From the NCBI GenBank assembly GCA_016648135.1, contig JADDOH010023117.1, positions 310,001 through 374,000 on the forward strand: a stretch of 64,000 nt of DNA, in the 5' to 3' direction. The DNA comes from Agrypnia vestita (taxonomy: Eukaryota > Arthropoda > Insecta > Trichoptera > Phryganeidae). Shown piece by piece: positions 24,701 to 39,700 of the stretch; the stretch's first letter is position 1; the number at the start of each line of letters is the position of its first letter. A model generated the notes under the pieces. It saw only the letters and a list, made by a program, of their open reading frames with translations. It ran no database searches and was not told the origin of the DNA. The position numbers and the translations under genes are program-made.

Positions 24701-27700
24701 CAGTTACGTAACTCGGGGTAACATAACTTGGGGTATTACTGTTTTATATTGTTTACATAGTTTTATTGAATTATTTTTATTTGCAGTGACAAATATCTTA
24801 CATAAGTGATATGTATAAACCTTGTAATATTGTGTGGATTTTAGGTTTCGACAGGTGAAAGAAAGGAGGTGCCGAAAGCGTTCATCTGCAGTGACCGAGA
24901 AAGGTTCACTCTACCTGATGAAGTAAGAGCTCTTCACGTGGAATTCACACATTTCTATTACCCTGGTGATATCCACTTTCCAGGTTAGTTAAACGAGCAT
25001 CAAATTTACCTTAAGTACAAAATCTTTACCTTAAGACGGCACTTTCAATGCAAATTCATATTTTTACATTTTTTTTTTTACGAAAATGTAAATTTTTATT
25101 ATTCATTTATATCAGAATGTATATGCAAGACTACGATTTTTTTGGATAATCACTTATATAGAACCTTTTCACTATTATTACAGTATTAAATTGAACATTA
25201 TTTGCGATAATTAAGAAAATATAAGCACCAACTGAAAGGCCACGGCCATAAAATTCATTTTCAGTGTTAGAAATCACCCTTAGCTATGGAACATTTATAT
25301 GTACATAATATATTGTCTTAAAAATTATATGTAAAGCCAATGCGGGGAGATGATATGAACTAAAATAATTTAAAAAAAATTAATATTAATAAGCTGTAAA
25401 CTTTCACTCTAGCAATATATTTGTAAATAACGACAAACACAAATCAAATATTAGGTTACTACTGGGATTCAAACTCAAATCCCAGTGGTAACCTAATATT
25501 TTTTCGTGAATTAGATTTTTCTGTATATCTTTCTAATTGATTAATTAATTTGATTTAAAAATTTCACAGAACTTTGTTCTGAAAAATTCACAAATATGAA
25601 TGTGTTCTTGAATATATACAAACACAAATGTTTACATGATATTGCACTTAGTTTAATTATTAGACTTGTATTGAAAGAGTACAATCAGTTCTCGGAATAT
25701 ACCATGGAATAATTCGAATTTCAAACTTGTAAAGTGAATGTCCAGCTTTAAATCTTTTCAAAATTGACATTTCTGGACTAGACTTCTTACTCTGAATCAA
25801 GTTTTGTATCTCTTGGAAAAATTACTAGTTGTGATAATATGAATTTATATATTTTAGAAGCATTCTGAATAAATTTACAATCATTGTAAATAGTTATTAT
25901 GACATATACCTATTATCTGGGTGGACATTTAAAGTAAAAAAAAAATCTTTTTTTCAGTACCTCCCCCAAAGTTGTTTGTCCAAGTAAATCCAACAAGGGT
26001 GATGTTTGATCTGCCTAGCTGCCTGTGGTGTAATTCATTTGTGCTGAACCTCCTGGGATGTCTTCAAGCGACGCAGGCAGCCAGTGAGGCTGGAGACTCG
26101 GATCTGGCCTATGTAGATGTCAGTGTGGAAGCTATTATGCCGAGGGTAAAATGATTTATATATTTCAATTTAATGATTTGTAATATGTTACTTTTTAGTC
26201 CTTACTTTTATTCCTAAAACACAACAATATGTTATTAAATAATATTTAAATTTAGGTTTAAAAAGTACCCTCGAGTTAACATGTTGCATGTGAGATCTGT
26301 TCGCTGTTTCTTGAAGAAAAATTTACATAATAAAATATATTTTCATGCGTATTTCGGCTGAAATATAAATTAATATTTTACTTATTTTCAAAATATGTAT
26401 ATAAATGGAAATTTTGGACATTATACCATTTAACATTGTTGTTCTAGTTCAATATCCCATATATAATTGGAATGCAATTATTATTAAAAAACGTATCAGA
26501 AAGTTTTACCACTCATAAAATGAATATTTTCTAACCCAACTTTTCAATAATTAGGTGATAGTGGATGCGGGGAAAGACTTTCCAGCACAGAAGGACCGGC
26601 CGCGTTCTCTACAGGCTCAGGTGTCCCGAGCCACAGTCACAAACAGCGGAGGCCTAGCCGGGGGTGCGGGAGAGCTGGCTGCCTGCTTGTCTGCACTCAG
26701 TGCTTCTCCTCTGCTGTCGCAGGCCTGCTGCACTGACACCATGCTTAGACACGCCTCGGGTACTCTTAACACAAGCTTAACTTATCTTACCTAACCTATT
26801 TCTAAAACTTTTTATAATGTATTTTTTACATTTATTATAGAAGATGACAAGGCATGTCTGCCAGTGGGAAAGGAGGCTCTTAGAACCCGTGCCCTGTGGG
26901 GCCGCCCGCGGAGCGTATGGTGCGTACGGTTGGAACCTGTGTGGGCTGACTTCTGCGGAGCCCGGGCCAGTCCTCACAAGCCTACTCCACTGCTGGACGC
27001 GGTGCCATTCACATTATGGGTAATTTTAAATTCTAAACTATATGCCTTTAATTGTAACGCTATTTGTAAAGATTTTCATGACACTATTCAGTGATAGCAT
27101 TTTGTTTTTAATGTTGGTTTGCTTGAAATATTACTTGGTTCCTGATTGAAAACATGTAATTTTTTTGACAGAGGTGAATCAGTTTAGCAAATACATAAAT
27201 AATATTTTTATAGAGCTTTTAATTTTAAAAAATCACCTATAGTAAAGCTCTATTCTTGAGGTTCGTAGAATTCGTTCTTCATCATTTTAAAAATTTACAA
27301 ACTCAATCAGTAGATTACCCAAGGTAACTAGTTGATTACCCAAGGATGTAAAAATTCATTTAACAAAAATTGTCCCCTAGCCTACATTTATTTTTTGTTG
27401 TTTTTTTAGTGATTATAGATTTTACTATAGAATTTTTATTTTATTTTTTGGCACTGCGATTAATGTTCTATCGGACAGACAACTGACTGAAAAATTTAAA
27501 CACTGTTTTTATCAATTTTTATATACCGAGAAATTTTATTAATGGTATATCAAATACCACACAATTATGAAAATAAATATGTATAAATGTGTGAGCCTCA
27601 ATAGCGACTAAAATATTTTGAAATACCTTGGTAATTTATTATTTCATACATATATATGTTTTTGGTTTTTACACTGAAAATTCAATCCAGGATTTGTTGA

Positions 27701-30700
27701 AACTTGAAAGTTGAAAACAATATGTTAAGACTACGAATATATATTTTATGATATTTTCAGGTTTACTTGAATATGGAGGAGCAGCAAGCTTCAGTGAAGA
27801 ATTCAAATAGCGTGAATAATTCTATAAATAGTTATAGCGATAGCTGCAATCCCAGGAGATTTATGGACAGAAACTCACAGGATAAATCTTCACAACAATG
27901 CAAACTAGAAGAGGGTAAATAAGTATACTTATACACAATCATATTCTATTACATATTATAATTATTATCTACATTAGTTGAATTAAGATTTTTAAATATT
28001 ATTATTTGATTGCTCTATTGTTTCAAATACATATTGTGTGTATTTTCATTCTTATTATATTCTAAAAGTGTATTCAAAAATGTAAAAAAGATTTGCAAAT
28101 ATTTTTTTTATTTTACATGTATTTTTAATCTTTTATATTTATTTATTCATTTTTTATTAATGCCCTTTAGGGCTTTTACAAAAAAATGAAGGTAAGGTAA
28201 TACATATCATTTATAGATGCTTCATCCAAAAATATCAGTGATTATTACAAAGCTAGATGAAAGCCCATCAGCATTGATAAAAAATAAAAAAATTAAATTT
28301 ACACAGAATAAGTAGTTGGTAGGTACCGCTACCTTTGGTCGGATATGCAAAGCTCGGTTTTCTAATATTTTTTCATATCCAGTCAAGTGAAAAAATGATG
28401 AATTATTTTAAGAATTATAGAATCATTTTACATATTTGAAATTTGCCTGGTTTTGGCTTGGTTTATTGAAAATATGACCAACATACAAACTGTGAAAATT
28501 ATTTGAATTTATGACTGAATTGTTGGGTTAGGATACGCATATATTTTTTAAATAAATTCTGTATGTACTTGTACTAGTGATGGTTAAAGCGTTATTTTAA
28601 CCGGTTATTTTCGGTAAAGTTATTTGGAATTTATATCTGATTGTATTGATGATTGATAACTTAGATATAATTGTTGTCTAGTGCCGATGGTTGCCCTTCG
28701 AATTGCAAAAAATCAGTTGCCAATCATCGACACAATCAGATACAAATCTCAAATAGCGGTTAGCGTGTCACCGGTTAAAATACCATCACTAACTTTTACT
28801 CTATACATTATTGCGACATTTTATTGTGCTGTAACAGTGCCATTGACAATTAACAAATTTTATTATGTTCCCTTTTTGGCACCATCATTTCCGCCCTCTG
28901 TCATATGTGAATGGTTTAATTTATTGTCACGAGATGGTAGAATCAAATAGATTTACGCACTATCGAAATCTCTCGAACGGTCCACACGAATCTGGAATGG
29001 ATTGGGCTATTCTCCTTATTTCTGGAAACATTGAGAAAGCGACATTACCTGTAAAAAGAGACCGAACAGCTACTGCGCAACAGTTTTGTCAGAGTTGACA
29101 GCGGGCTATTTCCATAGAAAGCTAAATCATAAAGTGTGTTGCTAGCAAGTGTATGATTCCAGTGATAGTAAATCAGGAAAGTACCTACCAACAAGCAAGA
29201 AGTTTTCTAGTGCGAACCCGAGCAATCTAAATAATGTACATCAGTATATGAAAGACAAGTTATTCAGGAATGATAAAAAGTGCATTGAAGATTCTAGAAC
29301 GAATTTATCTAGTGAATTAGTGTATGAAATATTCTATAAACATTTAGAGAAATTTAAGAACTGCTCTAATTAAAATCGTGTTCAGTGACTTTGTTTAATT
29401 AATAAAACTTTAATTAATTTTAAATGTGTCATTTGTTTCCCACAGCCAAGATCCTGTACCATTATTATTATTATATTTGTGCTTTTATTATCGTGGTGTA
29501 TTATTAACACTGTGCTACTGTTTTTAGAATTGAGGCTGGACACCGAAGCCGACATGCAGATAATCGGACACTGTTCTCAGTTGGTATCATTGCAACTGAA
29601 CCACTACCAATACCTTCTTGTGTTGAGACTGACCGAACGTCTCACAGAGCTGGCCGCCTTTCTCACCTTGGACGCAGCGAGAGTTGCCGGCCCTAGGGCT
29701 AAACCAAAGTAATCTATTTTATACAAACATGCTCAGTAAAACTTTTTATCAAAACATTAATTTTGAATTGTTTAAAATTATTTTGGATGTTGTCTGAATA
29801 TTTTACTTTACATCTGTGTTTATTGCAGAAACATGGTGATAGGTTGCATTATACCTCAAGTAGAGATAACACTTGTGCTTCCGTCTTGCTGTCCCGGTAA
29901 GGAGTCATCTCGGGACTTAGACAGCGTCCTTCCAGACTCCTCTAGCCTCATGGATCTCCATCAGAATACAGGTGCTTTATGATATACTCATTATAATGTA
30001 TGTATCTAAATGTAGTGCGTGTAAACTTAGGTAGTAAAATATTATTTAATAAAAACATTACAAAAAGTGGGCAAAATTTACTTTAAACACTCAATATAAA
30101 TATTTTAATTTCTAATATTAACCAAATTAGCTATTTGACACCAAAATTACCTCATGTGCAAATGTAATATCATTATATACAACTGCCATTAGAATTGGCA
30201 TCAAATTATTTATATTCCAGAATTTGTAGTCTTCCAAATGAGATTCTAAATTTTAAATTATTTCCAAATTGTCTTTGTTCACTCCCAATATCATTTGTTG
30301 TTGTACATTTTAAAATATAAATGCCGTTACGGGCTTAAAGCATGTTAAAGCAAGCAAAGTAAATTTATTCAGTTTAATACTTTACCTCTCGATGTATATT
30401 CTGTTCCTCTCGAAACTTAGGTAGTAAAATATACAATTATAATTAAACTCACGCAGAGGTAACAAAGTTAATGCTTTTCACCCAATTTGTCGATCATCAT
30501 GATCTATCTGTACAATTTTAACACCGAATCCATCAATGACTATGACTATTCATTTTTCAGGATCTGGCACACTGTGCTATCAGCCGCACGGGAATGGGTC
30601 CATCATTCTCTCGCAGAGTTCCCTCGAGAGGCACTCTACTCTCACAGCATCGCTGCCGAGCCTCCCTCCTCCGGGAAGCTCCTTGCGGTATCAGCACAGT

Positions 30701-33700
30701 TTCGTCAGTGAATCCGATGCCCAGGGGGCACAAGCACAGTTTGATGGTGATTGGACAAAGTTGGCCAAAGATAAAAATGACACAACACCCACTTCTTTAA
30801 CAAAGGAAGGACTTCCGAATATAGCCAATATTAACGCAAGTATGTTTTTTTTTTACTTATTCATCTAGATAAATTACCTATCTGTCACTCTAGAGTACTT
30901 TTCATAATCTGACTACCTTGGACGAGCGGTAAGACACTCACTTGGTGTCCATGAGTTTGGATGTTCGGTCCCTATGCTCTGAAACTAACAAGCAAGTTAT
31001 TCCCTTTCATAGTACAAGTGTTTACCTCTCAGTCTAAATAAATTGAAAGTATTGATTTGTATTATTATTTTATACGATTGTATTCTTTAAAAAAAAAATT
31101 TAATCCTGGAAGTCGCTTAGGTCAGTTAGAATTCTCAACAATCGATGGTCATGCAAAAGAAAATGCACGGATGTGGATGAGGTGAGAGTTGTGTGACAGT
31201 ACAGAAGAGTATAGAGCTCTACCCTTTACCCTAACTAATTATACATAAATCAATATCATAAATCAATTTTTTATGGTAAAAAACAGGTATATATAGTTAG
31301 AAAATTTATGTATTTAACTTGCCTGAAAAACTCACTTCTTTGAATTGTCTCGAGTGAGGGCTAACCAATGATGAAGAATCATTAACTATGTGATGCGGTA
31401 GTTACTTACATGTACATAATAGTCACTATTTAAAAATTAAATTTGAAAAAATAATTTTAATAATAACCGCCTTTGATAGGTCCATGATTAATTTGTTTAA
31501 GGTATCACTTCTATGCGCCGTGGTCTCACCTCATTAATGTCATCCCTCGACGCAGCCCTTAAACCTACAGAACAAAGCACTGCTCAGTCACCGAATGCTG
31601 TGACTCCATCAGCAATTGACCAGTGGGACGCAGTATCTGTAGCTAGTTCCGACAGCGAGCGCTACGTGATGGTGCAGTTGGCGCAGACAGAAATACAAGA
31701 TGCTTCTTTTAAGTTAGTTAATTTCTTACATTGAATTCACAATGCAGTATTTCACTGGACCTTCAATATTCTTAATAATACGGTAGAACCTCATGAACTT
31801 TAAATTCAAGAGACCCTAAAATACATATCTAATCACATGCGGAACCTCGCTAATTGTAAATTCATGGAAAGAAAAAAAAACGCACTGCGATTGCGAAATT
31901 CACTAAAAATCGTAAAACTAATGAAAAAAGACTATAATTTTATGAAAAACATGTGCATTTTTGCATATTTCAAGAAATAATTTTGAAAATGCAATATTAT
32001 CACAAAGATTGCGACATTTCTATTACTAAGTATTGATATTGACATATTTCCTGTTCTTGCTTGTGAAAAAATCTATTATTTTTTCCATTTTGTCACGTTT
32101 GAATGGCTTTAGTCCAAAATGATTGCAGTTATCTTTGAATTTATGGAAGGCTTCTTCAATCATTACTCTTTACTTTTTTCTGACTCACACCAACACACAG
32201 GACAGTTTATTAGAAATACAATTGTTCATAAATATTTGAAAAAAGGTAAGAATTTAGTTAATTCTTTCAAAGAAAATTAAACATTTTAAGTACGCAAATA
32301 GTTATTAGAAAAAATTTAACTAAAAAGGAATTTAAAAAGTAAAAAACAATTTTAAATGCATTCGAGCACGAGGAATTAGGAAAGCTAAACAATCTACGCA
32401 AATCAAGGTAACCAACTGAAGAAATCATACATAGGATTCCACAATTTTAGGTACTGCGACATAATATGTATTAATAAAGTTAATTCCACAAGGTACCTTA
32501 AAGTACATAAACGGGTGTGCGATGAAAAAGCTGCACGATTTATTAGTTTTTTTATAACTTGTCAAAAAAAATTGAATTATTTTACTTAAAATGTATTCAT
32601 TTATGCAAGGATCTAAAAATTCTTTTGAATTATCGAGGTTTTCAAATTATCGAGGTTCCTCAACTATGAAATTAACATTTTGGGACGTGTGTCTATTTCT
32701 ATTAAATCAAATTTGTTCTACGCCATGAAGTATTTACCACCATACTTTAATAAATATTTGGACAAATTATTGAACTACGACATCAGCCGTCTTTAATTAA
32801 TTAAAATTAATTTTAAGTTTGTCAAAACTAATTCTTGTACATACTTAAAAGCAATTTGATTTTTTATTCGAAAATAAATTAGGATTGAAACATTTTTGTT
32901 TTTCAATGACATTTTAACATTATTTTATTATTTTGTAGGTTATGGGATGGAACTGCTAATATCGGAGAGGGTCCAGTTGAGGTAGCTACAGAAGTTGTGG
33001 AACAGTCTTCTTCAGCCAGTGAACGTTCTATAGCTAGTTCTTGCAGGCGGAGGGATCTGGTAAGTCTGGTCTGGTCTGATATTGTTTAATTTACATTTAA
33101 AAATAATAATTTTACCACATGTTTTTATTTATTTTTTGCGACAGGTATCCATGTCTACCTTCAAACTTCATCATGTAGAGGTCCTCCAAGTATCCCAAGG
33201 ATTTTACTCCCGAGTCTCGGTCAACATCGGTGATCTCACAGCTGAAGACTGTCCGTCGATACCTTGGGACGAGCTGCAGGTCTGTGTGATAAAATTTTAT
33301 CTGAATTTTCTGCATTACGTTTGTTATGTTTTTTTCTCTGCACCGTTTAATATGGATCTATGCTTGGTTTTGTGATTACATACATTTTTTGCACGGTGTT
33401 ACGCATCACTTGACCATGCGCCATGTTTACTTTTTTCGATTTAACACTTGGTAGCATAAAGAATGAACTATTAGAAAATGTTAATACTGCCTCATATGAC
33501 ACAATGCAAAATATCCTCACACATGAGCCACATTGATTTCGACTGGAGATCAATCAGGTCATCTACCAAGTGATAATACAGTTTCTTCTAAGTTACTCAC
33601 CAGAAGAGGTCAGGTTTTGACATGGCCAAAATATTGGCTATAACAAAACTGACTGACAGCAGTGTATTCCAAAAGTTACTGTTACATATTCTGTGACTGA

Positions 33701-36700
33701 AGTGAAAATATTTATTTATTAGGGTTAATATTTTACATTATCCTTTTAACTTTGTACTATACACACAATAGAGCTATTAATTCCTACTATAGTTTCGAGA
33801 GGAGCAGTCCCTCTCATCATCAGGTGTAGTTAATAACTATAACTGCTTCTCTCGAAACTATGGTAGTAATTAATAACTCATATTGTGCGTGTAGTACAAA
33901 GTTAAAATAAAAATCATATTGTAAATTAAAATGTTGCACCACGAACTGCCAAATATTTCAATGATATTTTACATATCCGTTTACAAAGAAATCTTAAACC
34001 AGTATTTTTTACAAAACAATTTCAATAATTAAATTACAGTTTTTTTACTGTAGAGATTTTATTTTTTGATGCTAAACAATTATTGTGCTTTATAAGGTCA
34101 GCCATATAAAATTTCTGCCCTGAAGAATGAACTGTCTCATTAAAATCGGTTAAAACCATAAAAAAAGTTAAAACCATGAATAAAATTCCAGTGTTTAAAA
34201 ATAAAACTTTTTTTTTGGTTCCATTGTTAAAAATTCCACCACAAAGTTACAAGAATCATTAAACTATAAGCGCTTTTGACAAAAACGTAATACGAGGGCA
34301 AGTCAAAAATTATCTATAGGTACTTTTCATTCTACACTTTATTTATTTACACAAAGGTAGGGGGGGTTCAACATGTAAATCATTTTTCTACATAGTCGCC
34401 TGCCTTGTCAATGCAACTTGGTCCAGAGGTCCAAAAGAAGGTTTTAGGTCGGTCGCAAAGCCACTTTTGTAATGCTACTCGCACATCTAAATTGGTGGGA
34501 AATCGTAAACCTCTCCAAGCATCCTCAAACGACCCAAACAGATTAAAGTCGGTGGGAGCAAGATCTAGGCTGTAGAGAGGGCGTTCCAATAACTCAAAAG
34601 TCAACTTCTTGATGGTTTGGTTGGATGGTGGAGAACCGCGTGCAGTAGCATTGTCATGCAATGATAACACTTTCTTCGACAATAAACCTCACCTTTTATT
34701 ACAAATTGCTGGCTTCAGCTTCTTTTCCAACATTTCACTGTAACTCGTGCTGTTGATCGTAGTCCTATTTTCCATGAAGTTTTCCAATATAGGCCCTTTT
34801 GTCCGAGTCCCAAAAACGGTTAGTATAACCTACCCAATGATGGCTCAGTCTTGAATTTTTTGTCAGAGTTCCCGGGTGTTTCCATTCCGTACTCTGACTT
34901 TCCGATTCCGGCTTATAGTGATGAATCCATCCAAGTTTCGTCACCGGTGACTATTCTGCTAAAAATGTGTCACTTTCCTTATTAAAGCAATCGAGCAAGC
35001 GTCGGCAGATGTCAACATGCTTGAGATTATATTCTGCAGTAAGCTGTCTTGGTACCCATTGCGCTAAGACTTTTTTTTTTTTTTTCTTACTTTACATAAA
35101 CCAAGTTCGTTGTGGATGATTTGATGGGCAGAGGGCATTAACATTCAAAGAATATTCAACACCACCAATGGTAACTCGCGTATTCGCTATCACACTCGTC
35201 AGGCTACTTTTAAACTTCTCAATCCACAAAATATACTTTTTCGTGATGAAGCACTGTCCCCGTATTGTGATAAAAGTCTATAATGAATTTCAGCCCCTTT
35301 CGTATCACATCACTACCCATTTTTCCTTCTTGGTACAAACTGCTAACGGAGCTTACAGTACTTACAGTGCTTAGTTCACACTGTAGTAGCCGAAAGGTAA
35401 ATGACACAATCGGGATCAAATTTTTGCACACATGACCGCAGACGTACTAACTCTAAGCAAGCTTGTACAAAAGACATTACGACAACCTTGGAGGTATTTT
35501 ATGGTGAAATTATAGATAATTTTTGACTTGCCCTTGTGTATACATATGTACAAAAGTATTTAAAAGTAAGTGCTGCAAATGAAGCATATAAAATCACTGT
35601 TTTTTATATGCTTATACAGAACAATTCGCTAGAGCAAATATTTTTCGGAAAGATATCAAGGAAACATATCTGAGGATTTTTCCTATTGACCTATTGGTGA
35701 TATCCAATTTGTCAGAAATTTTTTCTTCCATGTTGCAATTCTTGTAAAGTATACAAAATATTTTGTTCCAAATATGCATTGTTGAATTTACATTATAATA
35801 TTCATAATAATTCAGAAGTATTAAAGATATTGTATTATTATCTCATTAAATTGGTGTGCTTGGTCACGTGATGCAAGACAAGTCCATTGAATATATAATT
35901 TAAGATTTTTAAAATACAAATTCATTCAGCAAAGACACAATTTTGCTCTATAATTCATTCAATATTCATCAGTACAGCAAAAAAACCTTTTTGTCTAATG
36001 TTTTATGATCAACATTGATGTAGTTTTGCACTGAGGCAATTGACTGTGAGGCCTGGCCCAAACACAGTGCAAAATTTATTGAAAAATATTTTGATATCAG
36101 AAATTTATAAAAAAATTATATCTTTTTTACTTTCTTTTGCAATGGAAACTTTAATTTGCAGGTTAGTAAAGAACATACGTAATGTATAGAACTGTTTGAT
36201 CAATGTTGTTTGAATATTAGACTCTGCGTAAATCCTGTATTTGTGAATGGAAATGCAGCATTTATATCATCAGTAACAAATTAACAGTAATTCAGTGTTA
36301 ATTTAATACCATTGTGTTCCTTTTAGGATGTTGCCAACACTAGGATAGTTTCCCATCATGTGTATTATCTGAACATAGAACATTATTTTATATATACATA
36401 AAACTATAAAAATACTGTGAAACCGATTCAATTTAACACAATTATTGAATATTTTTTACACAACTTGAAATAATTACATACATATATTGATTTCTCAACT
36501 TCATTAATTAATTCTAATTTATTTTTTCTTGTAACATACGATATAAATGACTGCTCACTTATTTATATGTACCTATATATGTTATTACAACTATGTATGT
36601 ATGTATGTATATATCAGTCATACTAATGAAATGGTAAGTGGAAACATAATTGTGAAATCATGACCATATTTATTAATTCATCCCATGTGATTTAACAGAT

Positions 36701-39700
36701 ATGATCAAAATAATTTTTATAATTCTGGTGCCTCTTATTTTACTTTAAGATTTTGCGATATCTTTCATCAGTACATTAATATGTTGGTTCAAAGTTTATA
36801 AGAATAAAACAATACAAAACAGACAAATATAGAAACCCGTAGCGAGACATCTCTGTTCTGGCTGGCTAAAATTTCCTATACCAGTTCTGTATAAAATAAA
36901 TAAAAAAACCTTTTTAATACAGTTTTAATGGTTTGGGTTGCCACAGTGAGCTCAGAAATGTCGGCTAATAGTGGCAAAAAAATTTGACAATATTAAATTT
37001 AGATGGTTTACAGCCCAACACCACATTGGACAGATTTTCTTTTATCGGTTTGCATGTCATTTGGTTTAGTTAATTTCTGTAAATATAAGGAATGCTCTTC
37101 TAACTATATATCTCTCTCTTTCCTTGTCTGTCTGTATGTGGCACTGCTGTACTGCTCCGCTATCTGCCAAAAAGGTTCATACCAAGGTATTTGTTAAAAG
37201 ATAACAATAATTAGACCATAGACAATGTGACGCGATAGAGCATCATTTCATAGAGAAATGTTTAAAGAATTCATGGAAAAAGGAATCAACATATTTGGTT
37301 CTAGATTATGTCTGTGTATAGAGGTTATTGGACACCTAGATGGTAGGTATTGATTGAATGGCTTCTTTATTGGTTGCATGCATTTTACAGTAAATTTTTG
37401 CAGATTTTAAACCACAAAGGTAATTTATTCATTGAAAAAGGTAAGTAATATATAGGTACTAATATGTTTGTTAATTATATATGCAATGTGCTTTTAGAAG
37501 ATAATATAATGTGTATGTATGTTTGCCAAAGACCCTGAATCCAAAAGCTAAAAATGATAAGTGACAACCTTTAAGTAATCACCGCTTCCTCTGGCAAAAT
37601 GTTTAAGTATTATTTGTGTTTTTTCTTATAATAATATTGCTGCAGCATTATGCATGTATTAAGAATGATCCTTTAACAAGCTCCTTATCTATATTGTGCA
37701 CAGATATCTATGTATAAATCTATCCATTCTTCATACAGCCCTACTAAACCCTTTAAACCTATATAAACTCAATATTGACTAGTTTCTCTTTAGGACCCTG
37801 CGCTAAAACATAGGCACCCTTCCCCTGCCCACACCACCTCCTCCTCCCAATACAAATGTTTTACATTGAGGGGTTATTACATCATCCCGAGAGCCTGAAA
37901 TTTAGGTAGAAATTTGATGATTTTTTACGAGGAGGTAATTAATTGTTTTTATTTTTTAATGGAACTTAATAATAAAGTACGTATATATTAAACTATTATT
38001 TAATTGGAAAATTTTCAAAACAAAAATTGCCATTCCTATGAAGCTCCTCCACCGTAACTGATATTTAACATTCACCTGTGAATGTTCGCCTAAGACTGAG
38101 AAGAAGATCATGTACTTATTAAAAAATGCAATATCTATTCTGTAGCATATCCGATAGAAAAAATCTATTTTGTAAAATTGGTAGCACTTAGTTAGAAAAA
38201 AAAATCATTAAAAAGAAATTATTAATGATTTTTATCAACAAATGACTTATCGGATTAAAAAAATCCAAATCCTATATCATAGATATATCGCACCCCCGCT
38301 CAAATAGTGTCACAATTCAAAAAAATACATTACGTTATGTGACACTGTTTATGTTTGGATTGTTTGGTATGTTTATAATTTTGGTTAATATTACAATGAC
38401 ACTAGTGCCCTCTAGGGACAAACAATTTAAATACATATATGCACATGACACTTTCTGAGATATATTTTGTATATTTTGAAGTATTGTGAAACTAATGGTG
38501 CAATAAAATTTTTTTTTTTTTTTTTGAGTTGTGACACTATTTGAACGGGGGTGCAATATCATTTCTTAATAAGTACATAACCTCAGACAAATTTACACAG
38601 GAAAATGTTGCATCTCAGTCACAGCGGAGAAGCTCCACGGGACATGACGCGGCTATTTTATTTATTTTTTTCAAAAATTTTCCAGTATAATAATAGTTTA
38701 AAATGTACCTAAATTGTGTAATTACTTGTAAAATATCTCCCAATTTCTACCTAAATTCTCCTAGGGTGGTACTTAAACCCCTTATAACCACCCCAACCCT
38801 AACTTCCCTGATTATCTTGCCTTCCCCCTGCCAAATTTTGATTACTTTGTTACTCTTTAGGGCCTGCACAAAACAAAGGCCCCTCTTTTCCCTAACCATC
38901 TCACCAAACGCTTTGATCCTGTGCAACACTGAGCTAAGACCGCTAGTAATCAATAAATATAACTTGTAAGTTGCAAGGCGCATGGTATAGAAGATCTCTA
39001 AATTATGTTCCAAGTATATGACATGTAAAATAATAATCTGCGCATAAAAATTATTATTATTGAGAAGGAAAAAATAAAGACAGACTTTCAACAAAAGCAA
39101 ATTAAATGCACATATGTATTCACTTTTGTTTTCAGATTCTGGAAAAAATTGTGTCTGTGATGTAAACATTATTACATTGTTAAAAATGTCATTATGGATA
39201 AATAGAAATACATATAAATATAGTATTTTATGATAAACATACATTATTATTATCACTGAAAATAACTGTATGAACTAAAATTATAAAACAGTATGATTGA
39301 TTGTTGTTTGAAGGGATAAATGATACCTTTTAGTTCATACGATAATTATAATTATAAATTAAATTACAATGGAACCTGGATTTCATGTTTTCCATAATTT
39401 ACATAAAAATTTACTCATTCCGATTCAGTTTCATACAATGCCGTTTTTTTTTCACAGACAAAATGTTAACTTTCGTTAGTAAAACTGTAAATTTGTATTA
39501 TTCGGCAATTGTATTTTTTTCTTTTATATTGCAATTCTGAAACCAAACCCAGACCCAGAATAAAAATGCTCAGAATTCTACTGACAATATTTTTGTACAC
39601 TGTATAAATATTTTGTACGCCTGTTGACAAAGTAAATAATTAAAAATAGCAAAAACCTATTAATAAAACCATTCATTTCAAAAATGAATTACATCGACAA

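Noticed and set aside
38747..39256. A 169-codon - strand frame
   Set aside because: It spans repeat DNA, is dominated by Asn/Ile/Leu codons of AT-rich origin and has no family resemblance or splice context.
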